The notes under the pieces are model-generated. The model had not been told where the DNA came from. It searched no databases and worked only from the letters and a program-made list of their open reading frames with translations. The position numbers and the translations under genes are program-made. A stretch of 64,000 bases of DNA from Paenibacillus silviterrae (GTDB taxonomy: Bacteria > Bacillota > Bacilli > Paenibacillales > NBRC-103111): positions 1,488,001 to 1,552,000 of the forward strand of contig NZ_JASKUT010000001.1 of the NCBI RefSeq assembly GCF_030167925.1, given 5' to 3'. How positions within the stretch are numbered: position 1 is the first letter of the stretch; the number at the start of each line of letters is the position of its first letter. Below are positions 34,820 through 44,100 of this stretch, one piece after another.

Positions 34820-35638
34820 ATGAGGCAATTTATTGTTCCTGTTATAACGAACCGCTCGCTGCTGCCTGTGTATTTATATAGTGTCGGGGGAATGGAGAAC
34901 CAAATCCCGATCCATCGCCAGCACGGCTATACGGAGTTCATATGGCTTCATACGATTCAAGGGAAAGGCCGGCTGCTGCTGGACGCAGCGGAATATGTGC
35001 TGGAACCGAATATGGGGATGCTGATCTATCCCGGAGTCGCGCACAAATACCATGCGCTCGAGGAGCCATGGGAAACCCACTGGATCGCCTTTCACGGTTT
35101 CGGGGTACGACCGCTGCTGCAAAAGCTTCTCATGACGAAATCCAAGGTGTACCGTTTGCAGAATGCGCAGCTTCTGGAAAGGCACATTCATGACATTTTT
35201 ACCGCCGCCTGCAGCAAGCATCACGATATCGGCTTGAACACCACCGGGAAGCTGTACAACTTTCTCCTGGATTTGCCAAGCTGCATCGTGGATGAGCGAA
35301 CTCCCGCCAATACGGCAGCCTACAGTCTCCTGAATCAAGTGCAGGAGTATATGGAGCAGCATTACGACAGCAATATCTCACTCAGTGAGATGGCCGGCGC
35401 CGCTGGGATATCTCATCAGTACTTATGCCGGATTTTTAAACAGACGATGCAAATGACCCCGATCGCCTACCTGACCAAGCTTCGCTTGCAGAAAGCGAAG
35501 GAGCTTCTGCATGAAAAGGACGTCACCATTACGCAAGCCGGCAGAAGCGTCGGATTCTGGGATACCAGCTATTTCTGCGCCGTCTTCAAACAGCACGAAG
35601 GGATCACCCCCTTGGACTACAAACGAAATTACCGCTAG
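34820..35638 (+). CDS. AraC-family regulator with cupin sensor, divergent from GH95 operon
   Basis: This cytoplasmic regulator of 272 residues has a cupin-like N-terminus (GRLLLDAAEYVLEPNMGM, IAFHGFGVRPLL) and a C-terminal double helix-turn-helix (LSEMAGAAGISHQYLCRIF and ITQAGRSVGFWDTSYFCAVF). The ribosome site is AAGGAG. Its position, divergent from the GH95-PL11 operon with an inverted repeat between, suggests that it controls that operon in response to an intracellular sugar. Confidence 0.9.
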   Translation: MRQFIVPVITNRSLLPVYLYSVGGMENQIPIHRQHGYTEFIWLHTIQGKGRLLLDAAEYVLEPNMGMLIYPGVAHKYHALEEPWETHWIAFHGFGVRPLLQKLLMTKSKVYRLQNAQLLERHIHDIFTAACSKHHDIGLNTTGKLYNFLLDLPSCIVDERTPANTAAYSLLNQVQEYMEQHYDSNISLSEMAGAAGISHQYLCRIFKQTMQMTPIAYLTKLRLQKAKELLHEKDVTITQAGRSVGFWDTSYFCAVFKQHEGITPLDYKRNYR

Positions 35639-35648
35639 ATAGTAAAGA

Positions 35649-35673
35649 TCCCCGAGTCACGATGGCTCGGGGA
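35649..35673. terminator. Hairpin between converging AraC and LplA genes
   Basis: TCCCCGAG and CTCGGGGA form an 8-bp GC-rich stem. The T-run on either side is short, so termination may be partial. Confidence 0.6.
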
Positions 35674-35687
35674 CATACCGACTAAGG

Positions 35688-37340
35688 CTACTTTTTCTTA
35701 AACTTCGCATCGTAGGCTTGCTGATAAATGTCCAAATAACGCTTCAGGTTCATATTCTCCAGATTCTTTATATATCCGTCCCAGCCCTTGTCGATATCAA
35801 CATCCCCTGTCACGAAGCGGGCAATCATTTCTTTCACATGATCATTGATCACCTTATCGAGATCCGCCAGCTCGGAGGCCTGATCGGAGGTAAAGAACAG
35901 GGGCGGCAGCACTTGATCAAGCGATACCTTGTAGGGCTCCATCTTCTCCTTCGTCTCCTTATACAGCGTTGGCTCCAGAGGCTGGTCGGGGCTCGCTACC
36001 TCCCCTAAGCGGAAGTCGCTCGTGCGGTAGCTCGGTCCGGTCTGGCTCCAATGGACATTCTGGATCTGTCCCCAGCCAACGAGCTGCTTCCAAAGCGCCG
36101 GCTTGCCGTTAATGCCGATTTCGTTTTTCTCTGCCATCCGCACCTCTTGCCCGATCCGGCCGTGGATGGAACGCAAGGTTACTTCTTGATTGTACATATA
36201 GTCCGCCAAGCGGAAGGCAGCCTCCGGATTTTTCGCCGACTTGGTGATCACGTACTGACCGTTGCTTACGGCGTAGGGATTGTAAGCGGCGAGCCGCACC
36301 CCCTTCGGTCCTTTCAGCGGCGGTACGGCGACATACTCCAGCCATCGACCGCTCTTGCCGTTCAGGGTAGCCAGCGTTCCCATATTATGACCGGACGAAG
36401 CCCCCAGAATCGGTACCTCGCTCTCCCCCATCTGCTTCAGCTGATTGGCGTCCTGCGTGAACGAGAGCGGACTGATGAGGCCTTCCGCATATAAGCTTCG
36501 CAGGTATTTCAAGCCTTCTTTGAACTCCGGCTTATTAAAGGAGACATCCACCTTACCGTTATTCAGCAATAGCCTCTTATCCGCCGGGTTATAAATGAAG
36601 GAATTCATGAGAAAGGAATCGACCCCGTCGCGGAAATTGATCGGATTGCCGGCCATCGGGATTTCGTCGGCTTTGCCGTTGCCATTCGGATCCTTCGTTT
36701 TGAACGCCTTCAGCACCTCGCGGAATTCCTCCGTCGTTGTCGGCATGGCGAGCCCAAGCTTATCAAGCCAAGGCTTGTAGATCCACATTCTCTGGGACAG
36801 GAAGCAATGGTAGCATTCATTGACCTGAGGCAGCGCATAAATATTGCCGTCCGGGGCTGTAATCAAATCCTTAGCGCTCGGCGTTTCCTGGAACATCCGT
36901 TTCGTCTCGACGCCGTACTCCTCAATCAGCTTGTTCAGCGGGAGAAAGACGCCTTGGGTGCCGAAGATCATCATCTGTGTCGGGGACACGCCGAAGCCCA
37001 TGATCACATCTGGATATTCCCCGCTGGAGAGCACCAGGTTCAGCTTTTCCGTCGCCGACTTCTCCGGGGCAATCTCCCAGTCGATGTGGATGTTTGTTTT
37101 TTCCTCCAGCCATTTCGTAAATTCGTTCGTTGCAAAATCCTCTACCGAGCTGTTGCCTCGAACCAGCACCTTGAGCGTGACCTTCTCATTCACAATGGGC
37201 AGCTGACCTGGCGGAGTGACCGCCGTTTTTCCTTTTGCATCGCCAGAATTCCCCCCTTGACCCGAATCCGATGAACAACCGCTAAGCACCGTGACAACGG
37301 CAAGTACAAGAGCAACCAAAAGCACAGACCATTTTTTCAA
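35688..37340 (-). CDS. LplA-type solute-binding lipoprotein of a complete LplABC set
   Basis: This lipoprotein of 550 residues starts at a TTG after AAGGAGGGG. The lipobox is VLSGCSS. Typical segments are WEIAPEKSATEKLNLVLSSG, MWIYKPWLDKLGLAMPTTT and DPNGNGKADEIPMAGN. It comes after the two permease genes in the same operon, 30 bases from the second, which makes this the only complete sugar ABC set in the island. The ATPase is missing, as usual for this class, which borrows an MsmX-type ATPase. The likely ligand is a rhamnogalacturonan oligosaccharide. Confidence 0.9.
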   Translation of the reverse strand: MKKWSVLLVALVLAVVTVLSGCSSDSGQGGNSGDAKGKTAVTPPGQLPIVNEKVTLKVLVRGNSSVEDFATNEFTKWLEEKTNIHIDWEIAPEKSATEKLNLVLSSGEYPDVIMGFGVSPTQMMIFGTQGVFLPLNKLIEEYGVETKRMFQETPSAKDLITAPDGNIYALPQVNECYHCFLSQRMWIYKPWLDKLGLAMPTTTEEFREVLKAFKTKDPNGNGKADEIPMAGNPINFRDGVDSFLMNSFIYNPADKRLLLNNGKVDVSFNKPEFKEGLKYLRSLYAEGLISPLSFTQDANQLKQMGESEVPILGASSGHNMGTLATLNGKSGRWLEYVAVPPLKGPKGVRLAAYNPYAVSNGQYVITKSAKNPEAAFRLADYMYNQEVTLRSIHGRIGQEVRMAEKNEIGINGKPALWKQLVGWGQIQNVHWSQTGPSYRTSDFRLGEVASPDQPLEPTLYKETKEKMEPYKVSLDQVLPPLFFTSDQASELADLDKVINDHVKEMIARFVTGDVDIDKGWDGYIKNLENMNLKRYLDIYQQAYDAKFKKK

Positions 37341-37370
37341 TGGAACCCCTCCTTAGGACCTTTTCAGCCT

Positions 37371-38261
37371 CTACCCCTTAAGAGAACCGATCATAATGCC
37401 TTTGACAAAATATTTCTGGACGAACGGATACACGACAAGCAACGGCAGTGTGGCAACGACAATGAGAGAGTATTTCAGCAGCTCCCGCAAGCCTTCCTTT
37501 CTTGCAGCTTCCTGCACATCGGTGAGCATCGTCAGATCGACGTCGTTTTGTACAAGAATATCCCGAAGGACAAGCTGAAGCGGGTACAGGTTTTGATTTT
37601 TCAAATAGATGAACGCGTTAAAGAAGGAATTCCAATGGCCCACTGCGTAGAAAAGGGTAATTACGGCGATGATCGGTCCCGAAAGCGGAATGACGATCCT
37701 CCACACAAAACCGAAATCGCTGCAGCCGTCCAGCTGTGCGGCCTCGAGCAGCTCGTCGGGAATCGTCGTTTGAAAATACGTACGGGTAATGATCATATTC
37801 CAGACGGCGAGCGCTCCGGGAAGAAGCATCGCCCAAGTGGTGTTGAGCAGCCCGAGATCCTTCACGATCATGTAAGTAGGAATCAAGCCGCCCGAGAACA
37901 TCATGGTGAAGACGAAGTAAAACATGAAAGCATTTTTCCCGTAAAAATCTTTCCGTGCCAGCGGATAGGCCGCAAGAATCGTCATGACGACGTTGATCAG
38001 GGTACCGACCACCGTATAATACAGTGAATTCCGAAAGCCGATCCAGATGAGCTTGTGCTTGAATACCGCTGTGTAACCGTCCAAGCTTGGATTTACGGGC
38101 CATAGCCACACCTCGCCTGCAATGACGTCCTGCGAATCGCTGATTGAAGCGCTTGCAATATAGATTAGCGGATACAGGATGGTAATGAGAAATAAGGACA
38201 GCACCGTATAATTGATGATCGAAAACAATCGGTCCCCGGCAGACTCTCGGATGTTCTCCAT
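37371..38261 (-). CDS. Carbohydrate ABC transporter permease, LplC-type
   Basis: This is an inner-membrane permease of 296 residues with six predicted helices. The coupling loop that contacts the ATPase reads EAAQLDGCSDFGFVWRIVIP, and the protein ends FVKGIMIGSLKG, as is typical for the LplC/YtcP branch. The start follows GAGGAGGGG. It lies 18 bases after the partner permease and 30 bases before the binding protein. Confidence 0.93.
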   Translation of the reverse strand: MENIRESAGDRLFSIINYTVLSLFLITILYPLIYIASASISDSQDVIAGEVWLWPVNPSLDGYTAVFKHKLIWIGFRNSLYYTVVGTLINVVMTILAAYPLARKDFYGKNAFMFYFVFTMMFSGGLIPTYMIVKDLGLLNTTWAMLLPGALAVWNMIITRTYFQTTIPDELLEAAQLDGCSDFGFVWRIVIPLSGPIIAVITLFYAVGHWNSFFNAFIYLKNQNLYPLQLVLRDILVQNDVDLTMLTDVQEAARKEGLRELLKYSLIVVATLPLLVVYPFVQKYFVKGIMIGSLKG

Positions 38262-38279
38262 TTCTGTCCCCTCCTCTCT

Positions 38280-39257
38280 TTACCATAGGCTGTTTTGCTT
38301 CGTTTTCTGAGCAATCTTATTGACGAGAATCAGAAGAATCAAATTGATGACCGATTTAAACAAACCGATGGCGGAGGAATACGAATAATTCATCGCTTGG
38401 GAAGCGAGCCCCACCTTATACACGTAAGTATCAATGACCTCGGAGGTTCGGAGGTTTAGCGGATTTTGCATAAGCAGCACCTTCTCAAATCCGACGTCCA
38501 GCACGTGGCCGGTGTTCATAATCAGCATGATGATGGCGATCGGCATGATCCCCGGCAGATCGATGTGCCACATTCTGCGGAGCTTGCTTGCTCCATCCAC
38601 CACCGCCGATTCATGAAGCGCCGGATCGATGCTCGAGAGGGCTGCGAGATAGATGATGCAGGAGAAGCCGACGCTTTGCCAAATGCCGGACCACACATAG
38701 ATGGATTTAAAGTACTCGGGTACGCCCATAAAATTGATCGCTTCAAAGCCAAGCGCCTTCAGAAGCATATTGACAATGCCGTTTCTCGGATCCAGCAGCT
38801 CGAGAATAATGCCTACCATGACGACAACCGAAATGAAGTGCGGCGCGTAGGTGATCATCTGGACCGATTTTTTAAACAGCCGGTTTTTCACATAGTTGAG
38901 ACTTAACGCAAGAATGATGGGAAACGGAAACCCGGCCAGCAGGCTGTAAAAGCTCAAAACCAGCGTGTTCTGCATGAGCCGCCAAAATTCATAGGAATGG
39001 AAAAATCGGATGAAATGCCGAAACCCCACCCAATCGCTGCCCCAAATCCCTTTGGTGACGACATAATTTTTGAAGGCGATTTGAGCCCCGTACATCGGGA
39101 TGTACTTGAAGAGGAAAATATAAATCACCGGGAGGGCTATCAGTACGTACAGCTGCCAAACCTTACTCATTTTCTTAAGCGGCGATGCCTTCCTCAGCCT
39201 TACTTGATCCGTCGAGGATAGCATGGCTTCCTTGTTCGCTGCTTCCAGAGCAATCAC
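38280..39257 (-). CDS. Carbohydrate ABC transporter permease, LplB-type
   Basis: This is an inner-membrane permease of 325 residues. After a polar lead come FLFKYIPMYGAQIAFKNYV, typical of LplB, and the coupling loop ALHESAVVDGASKLRRMWHI. The GTG at 39257 has a poor ribosome site; the ATG 11 codons later (39224, MLSSTDQ) is as likely. It opens the LplBCA operon and is read divergently from the GH28 gene. Confidence 0.9.
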   Translation of the reverse strand: MIALEAANKEAMLSSTDQVRLRKASPLKKMSKVWQLYVLIALPVIYIFLFKYIPMYGAQIAFKNYVVTKGIWGSDWVGFRHFIRFFHSYEFWRLMQNTLVLSFYSLLAGFPFPIILALSLNYVKNRLFKKSVQMITYAPHFISVVVMVGIILELLDPRNGIVNMLLKALGFEAINFMGVPEYFKSIYVWSGIWQSVGFSCIIYLAALSSIDPALHESAVVDGASKLRRMWHIDLPGIMPIAIIMLIMNTGHVLDVGFEKVLLMQNPLNLRTSEVIDTYVYKVGLASQAMNYSYSSAIGLFKSVINLILLILVNKIAQKTKQNSLW

Positions 39258-39629
39258 CTCATTTTGTTTCCAAAGTACTGCAAGCGTGTCCTATTTCAAT
39301 TCTCGCGATAGCCTCCTGTTAGCTTAGTAAACGCTCGCATAAAGATCTTGCATGACATGGATCCTTCACTGCTTTTTATGGGAGACAACATACACTATCG
39401 TACACGATACATTAATATTCCCAAACCTTGGGAATCAGAACGAATTTTGTTCTGAATTTTCAGTTTATTTTACAAAACCACTCGCCTTCCTGATAAGTTT
39501 CCTGATCTTCTCATATATTGCCCTTGGCTTCTCTATCTTGTCCTTTCTTGCGAATGATGGATTTTTTAACCCGTTTCACTAATAATAGTAGGTGTTCAAC
39601 AACATGACTCAGGGAAAGGTAGAGATCGT
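39258..39629. other. Divergent control region with three stacked inverted repeats
   Basis: This 372-base gap between LplB and GH28 has no gene. Three perfect inverted repeats lie within 60 bases: TATCG-TACA-CGATA (39396-39409), ATTCCCAA-ACC-TTGGGAAT (39417-39435) and TCAGAAC-7-GTTCTGA (39435-39455). They may be operators or RNA hairpins. No clean SigA promoter was found. Confidence 0.5.
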
Positions 39630-41084
39630 ATGAAAGCTTCAGTACATGAACAATGGCAGCAATCCATACAAGATATGCCCCCGGTCGTCGTACCGCAGTT
39701 TCCGGACCGGGATTTCCTCATTACCGATTACGGTGCGGTCGGGGACGGAATATTCCACAATTCATCCGCAATCTCCCAGGCGATCGAGGCCTGTTCCGCT
39801 TCCGGCGGCGGCAGAGTCGTCATTCCAGCCGGTATTTGGCTTACCGGTCCTATCCATCTAAAAAGCAATGTGAATCTCCATGCGGAAGCCGGTGCCCTCG
39901 TCATCTTCAGCTCGAACTTCAACGACTATCCGTTGATCTACTCGACATATGAGGGCTTGCGTACGGTTCGCTGTACCTCCCCGCTGACAGCCGAGAACGC
40001 GGAGAACATCGCAATTACAGGAAGCGGCGTTTTTGACGGCTCAGGCGATGCGTGGCGCCCGGTGAAAAAATGGAAGATGACGGATCGCCAGTGGAGCAAG
40101 CTCGTTCAGTCGGGCGGTGTGGTGGATTACGGCAAGGAAGAGATTTGGTGGCCGACGGAGAAAGCCCTTCAGGCACAGGCTCTTGTCAAGGAGCTGCTGG
40201 CGTCCGAAGCGACGGATATCGAGCTGTTCACTCCTGCGAGAGATTACCTTCGCCCTGTTCTCCTTAGCTTCCGACAGTGCCGAAACGTATTACTCGAGGG
40301 GCCGACGTTTCAAAATTCACCCAGCTGGAACCTCCACCCTTGGCTTTGCGAGCACGTAACCGTCCGGAATGTGACCGTAAGAAATCCGTGGTACGCTCAG
40401 AATGGCGACGGCATTGATGTGGAATCGTGCCGCTATGTACAAATCCTGGATTCCCATTTTGACGTCGGGGATGATGCGATTTGCATGAAATCCGGTAAGA
40501 ATGAGGACGGCCGCCGCCTGGGCAAGCCCTGCGAATATGTCTTCATCTCGAATTGTACGGTGTATCACGGTCATGGCGGATTTGTGATCGGGAGCGAAAT
40601 GTCCGGCGGCGTGAAGCATGTGTGGGTTACGGATTGTACCTTTATCGGTACGGATGTAGGCTTGCGGTTCAAAAGCACACGCGGCCGCGGCGGTGAAGTG
40701 GAGCATATCCATATCCGCAACGTACGGATGAAGGACATTGCCGGGGAGGCGATTACCTTCAACATGTATTACGAGGTGAAGGATCCCTCAGGAGAAGCCG
40801 CCGTTCCGGTTAGCGAGGAGACGCCTAGGTTCCGGGATATCCATATTTACGATTGCCTCTGCGTCGGGGCGGGAAAAGCCGTCTTGTTCAAGGGCTTGCC
40901 GGAAATGCCGATCGAGCGCATTGAAATTGATGGGCTGACCGTCACTGCCAACGAAGGCGTAGAGTGCTCCTATGCACGGGATATTCATTTCCGGAATGTC
41001 TCGATACAGCCCAAGCTTGGCCCCGTATACCGCATTCAGAGCAGCGATGCGATTACGCTGGATGGGAAGCCGATTACGGACTAG
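39630..41084 (+). CDS. GH28 polygalacturonase-like hydrolase, cytoplasmic
   Basis: This glycoside hydrolase of 484 residues has a right-handed beta-helix fold. The GH28 active-site blocks are present in order: NGDGID near residue 258, GDDAI near 280, GHGG near 314 and RFK near 346. After PDRDFLITDYGAVGDG comes the usual N-terminal part. There is no signal peptide, so it cleaves imported galacturonides or rhamnogalacturonides. An insertion around WWPTEKALQAQALVKEL lies before the active-site blocks. It is transcribed alone, divergently from LplB, and ends in a terminator. Confidence 0.92.
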   Translation: MKASVHEQWQQSIQDMPPVVVPQFPDRDFLITDYGAVGDGIFHNSSAISQAIEACSASGGGRVVIPAGIWLTGPIHLKSNVNLHAEAGALVIFSSNFNDYPLIYSTYEGLRTVRCTSPLTAENAENIAITGSGVFDGSGDAWRPVKKWKMTDRQWSKLVQSGGVVDYGKEEIWWPTEKALQAQALVKELLASEATDIELFTPARDYLRPVLLSFRQCRNVLLEGPTFQNSPSWNLHPWLCEHVTVRNVTVRNPWYAQNGDGIDVESCRYVQILDSHFDVGDDAICMKSGKNEDGRRLGKPCEYVFISNCTVYHGHGGFVIGSEMSGGVKHVWVTDCTFIGTDVGLRFKSTRGRGGEVEHIHIRNVRMKDIAGEAITFNMYYEVKDPSGEAAVPVSEETPRFRDIHIYDCLCVGAGKAVLFKGLPEMPIERIEIDGLTVTANEGVECSYARDIHFRNVSIQPKLGPVYRIQSSDAITLDGKPITD

Positions 41085-41096
41085 AGCGAAAAATGG

Positions 41097-41141
41097 GAAA
41101 ACCGCAGGCCTTCCCCCTTCTGGGGAGGTGGCTGCGGTTTC
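41097..41141 (+). terminator. Terminator of the GH28 gene
   Basis: GAAAACCGCAG..CCCC pairs with GGGG..CTGCGGTTTC, a long GC-rich stem just past the stop, followed by TATTGTTT. Confidence 0.75.
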
Positions 41142-41145
41142 TATT

Positions 41146-41171
41146 GTTTACATAACATTTGTTATGTAAAC
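41146..41171. repeat. Perfect 26-base palindrome between converging genes
   Basis: GTTTACATAAC-ATTT-GTTATGTAAAC has 11-bp perfect arms. It lies 11 bases before the stop side of the beta-helix GTPase gene and next to the GH28 terminator. No T-run follows on the minus strand, so it does not look like a normal terminator; it resembles a dimeric-repressor operator in an odd place. Confidence 0.7.
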
Positions 41172-41182
41172 TTGTAGTCCAT

Positions 41183-44100
41183 TTATTTTGAGATGTCTCC
41201 GGCTTCATTCGCTTGCATCGTATTCTTTCCGATATTTGGAAGGGCGTCTCCGCTCAATTGAATGCCGTAACCTTCGTTGTGCTTCAACACGTTGTAATGG
41301 ATGACAGGCTTTGCTCGTTCATCCGCGTGAATGCCGCTGTTTCCATTTTTTGTTGATATATTCCTCTCCAGCCGCGGTTTACTCAATCCGGTGACATATA
41401 TACCGTCCAGCCCATTCTGGTAGCAGTCGTTCTCCACAGCGGAGCCTGCAGCCTCATCCATAAAGGCGATCCCGTCGCCCCGGTTGTGATAGCACTCATT
41501 TTTGTCCAGCTCAGGACTGGATTGAAAAGCAACCTGGATCCCCTGCTCATTGGTCATGCACCGATTCTGATGAGCCTTGCACTTTCCGCTGCTGCTGATG
41601 AGGATCCCTGCAAACTTATTATCACTGCACGTATTGCTATACACATCAGCTACCGATTGCTCGATGACGGCAATGCCCCCCTCACCGTTGTGCCGACAAG
41701 CATTCGCAACAACACGCCCTGACGATTGCTGTCCGAAGCCGATACCGTACAGCTCATTGTTATTAGCCATACACTCTGATACGGTGCCACGTGCCTCATT
41801 TCCTAAGCCTATTCCCGTCTTGTTGCCATTGCACTCGTTACGCAGCGCAGTTACACTGCTCTGACCGCCGCAGAAAATTCCCCCGGTTCTGTTGTTATTA
41901 CAGCGGTTGTCTTCAAGCGTCGCTTCCACTTGCTTCCAAATAATGATCCCAAAGTAGTTATCGCTGCATTCATTGGACTTGGCTGTTAGGATTATATTAT
42001 CATGCACGGTCATACCGCCGTCGTGGTTGTGGTTACATTTGTTTTCTTCCGCCGCATGTTGGCCTGTGCCCGTGAAGTACATGCCATGCTGCATATTACG
42101 GCTGCATTCGTTCCAGGCCAACAGCGTCGGTCCGTCGGCCTGATGACAGATTCCCGCCTCTCCGTTCCATGTGCAGATATTCCTTTCAACAATAAGCGAG
42201 CTCTTGGTTTCATAGCTGATACCGGTAGACAGATTGCTTGTGCAAACATTAGCGGCGATATAACCGCTGGACGAATCCAGCAAGCTGATGCCGCGAATGT
42301 TCATCGAGCAGCTGTTTCCAAGCGCGGTGATAAAAGCCTTCCCGCGTCCTTGGATGCCATCCTCTTCATTATGATTGAATTCATTCTCTTTGATGGTAAG
42401 CTCCGCTTCGTCGCTTCCGACGATACCCACTTCGTTGCACCACAAGCGGTTCCCTTTGAAATATCCCTTGGCTTGCCCATCCAAGTAGACGCCTATTCCA
42501 CTATGCGTGATCTCGGAGTTATTTACTTCTATAATCGTGTGATCCCCCGCATAAAGTGCAGTATAGGGATGGTCCCAAAAACGGCTGGATTGTACGGTAA
42601 CCTTACTTGAAGAAAGCATACTGCAACCGGCGCTGTTGCCGTGAAAATGACAATCGATTATGCTGCCGGCGGAAGAGTCTCTCCAAGCAAGAGCAGCCCC
42701 TCTTTCCTCCGTATCCGTCGGATGCTCCACGGTTCTTGCACCGGTGAAACCGCAGTCTTGGAAGTGAGCTTCTCCGCTTTCGATCTGAACTATGGTTCCT
42801 ACGGTATTACACAAGTCAAAAGAGATGCCTTCAAAGTACCGCTTGTGATTTCCGTTCAGCTTAAGCAGGGTCTCAACAGCTCCTTGGATAACGGTAGCTT
42901 GTTGCCCGGCACCTCGCATACGAATCGGTTTGTCTAAGACCATAGTTTGCGTTAGTATGTAAGTCCCTTTCTCCAAAACAAGCTCCTCTCCCGGCTGCAA
43001 TGCTGCGACCAAAGCCGGCAGATCGGGCTTGGCAATTCGGTTCATGCCCGACTGGATTGCCTCAAATTGCCCGACTTCTGCCGCTGCCGCCGTTTCTGCC
43101 GCCCCATGGTATGCCTCAGCCGGTTCGGAGAGAAGAAGCTGCTCCAGATCTTGCAATCGGGCTATAGAAAGGCTTAAAGACGCTGCTGTATCATCGCGAT
43201 AGGACAGCCCTACTCTTCTCCCAAGCGAAGTAACGATGGCGGCAAGCTCCCCTCCTACTAACGTCTCGGTTTTCGGCTTCGCCGCTACCGTCCAATACAA
43301 CTGCGAAGCCGTAGCTTTTGCTTTCGCCTCAGCCTCCTCCTGGTGATTCAGCAGCTTGTCCAGTTCATCCAAAGTAGCTTGTGCGTGTTTAACCGCAAGC
43401 TGCGAAAGCTCATAAGCTTCTTGCTCGTTACGCTCCAGACGGGTAAGAAATAATTGGTGCCGTGAGAGCAGCTGCTCCTTCTCCGAATTCAGCTCGTTCG
43501 CCCGTTCATCAAGCAGCTTCGCACGGGCATCAAGCCGTTTGCCGGTACCGTCGAAATCAAAAATGGGCCGTCCTCCGAACATCCCCGATTTGTTGTACTC
43601 GGCATACTCCTTCTCCAGCTGCACATGGTCCTTGTTATGGTGTTCAATGGCTTGCTGATTCGCTTCATAGGCCTGATCAAGCAGCTTCCGCTCCCTGCTC
43701 AGCTCCTCTTGGACGCCGATCATCATATTCAGCTGCTGATTTAGCTTGTCCTGCCCTTGAATCAGCTCCGGCAGCGGATAGCTGGATTTCAACCGATAGA
43801 AGGCGCTTCCGGGATCGAAGCCCGACCATATGCTGAGCAGCTCGGCGACTTTCTTGCGGTGCTCCGTCGCTTCTTTCATCGCTTTCTCTTGGTCCCTAAC
43901 GAACGCATCCGCCTGCGAAAACTGAGCGTGCTGTGCAAGCACTTGCTCATGCAGCTCGGTCATGGTCTCCCGGAGACGGGATAACAGTCGAATCCCTTTC
44001 TTCATCGCCGCCTTATCGTATAGCTCCTCCTGTAGCACCTGCTCCAGCTGCGACCATCGACTTTCAGCGTACAGCACTGCGTCATCCTTCGCCTTGGCTT

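Noticed and set aside
42002..42610. 202-residue plus-strand open frame
   Set aside because: It is antisense to the beta-helix repeats; its length comes from the repeat-driven lack of stops.
41183..42935. Possible tandem DNA repeat or CRISPR-like array
   Set aside because: The periodicity of about 69 bases is at protein level (beta-helix coils); the DNA repeats are too diverged and no spacers exist.
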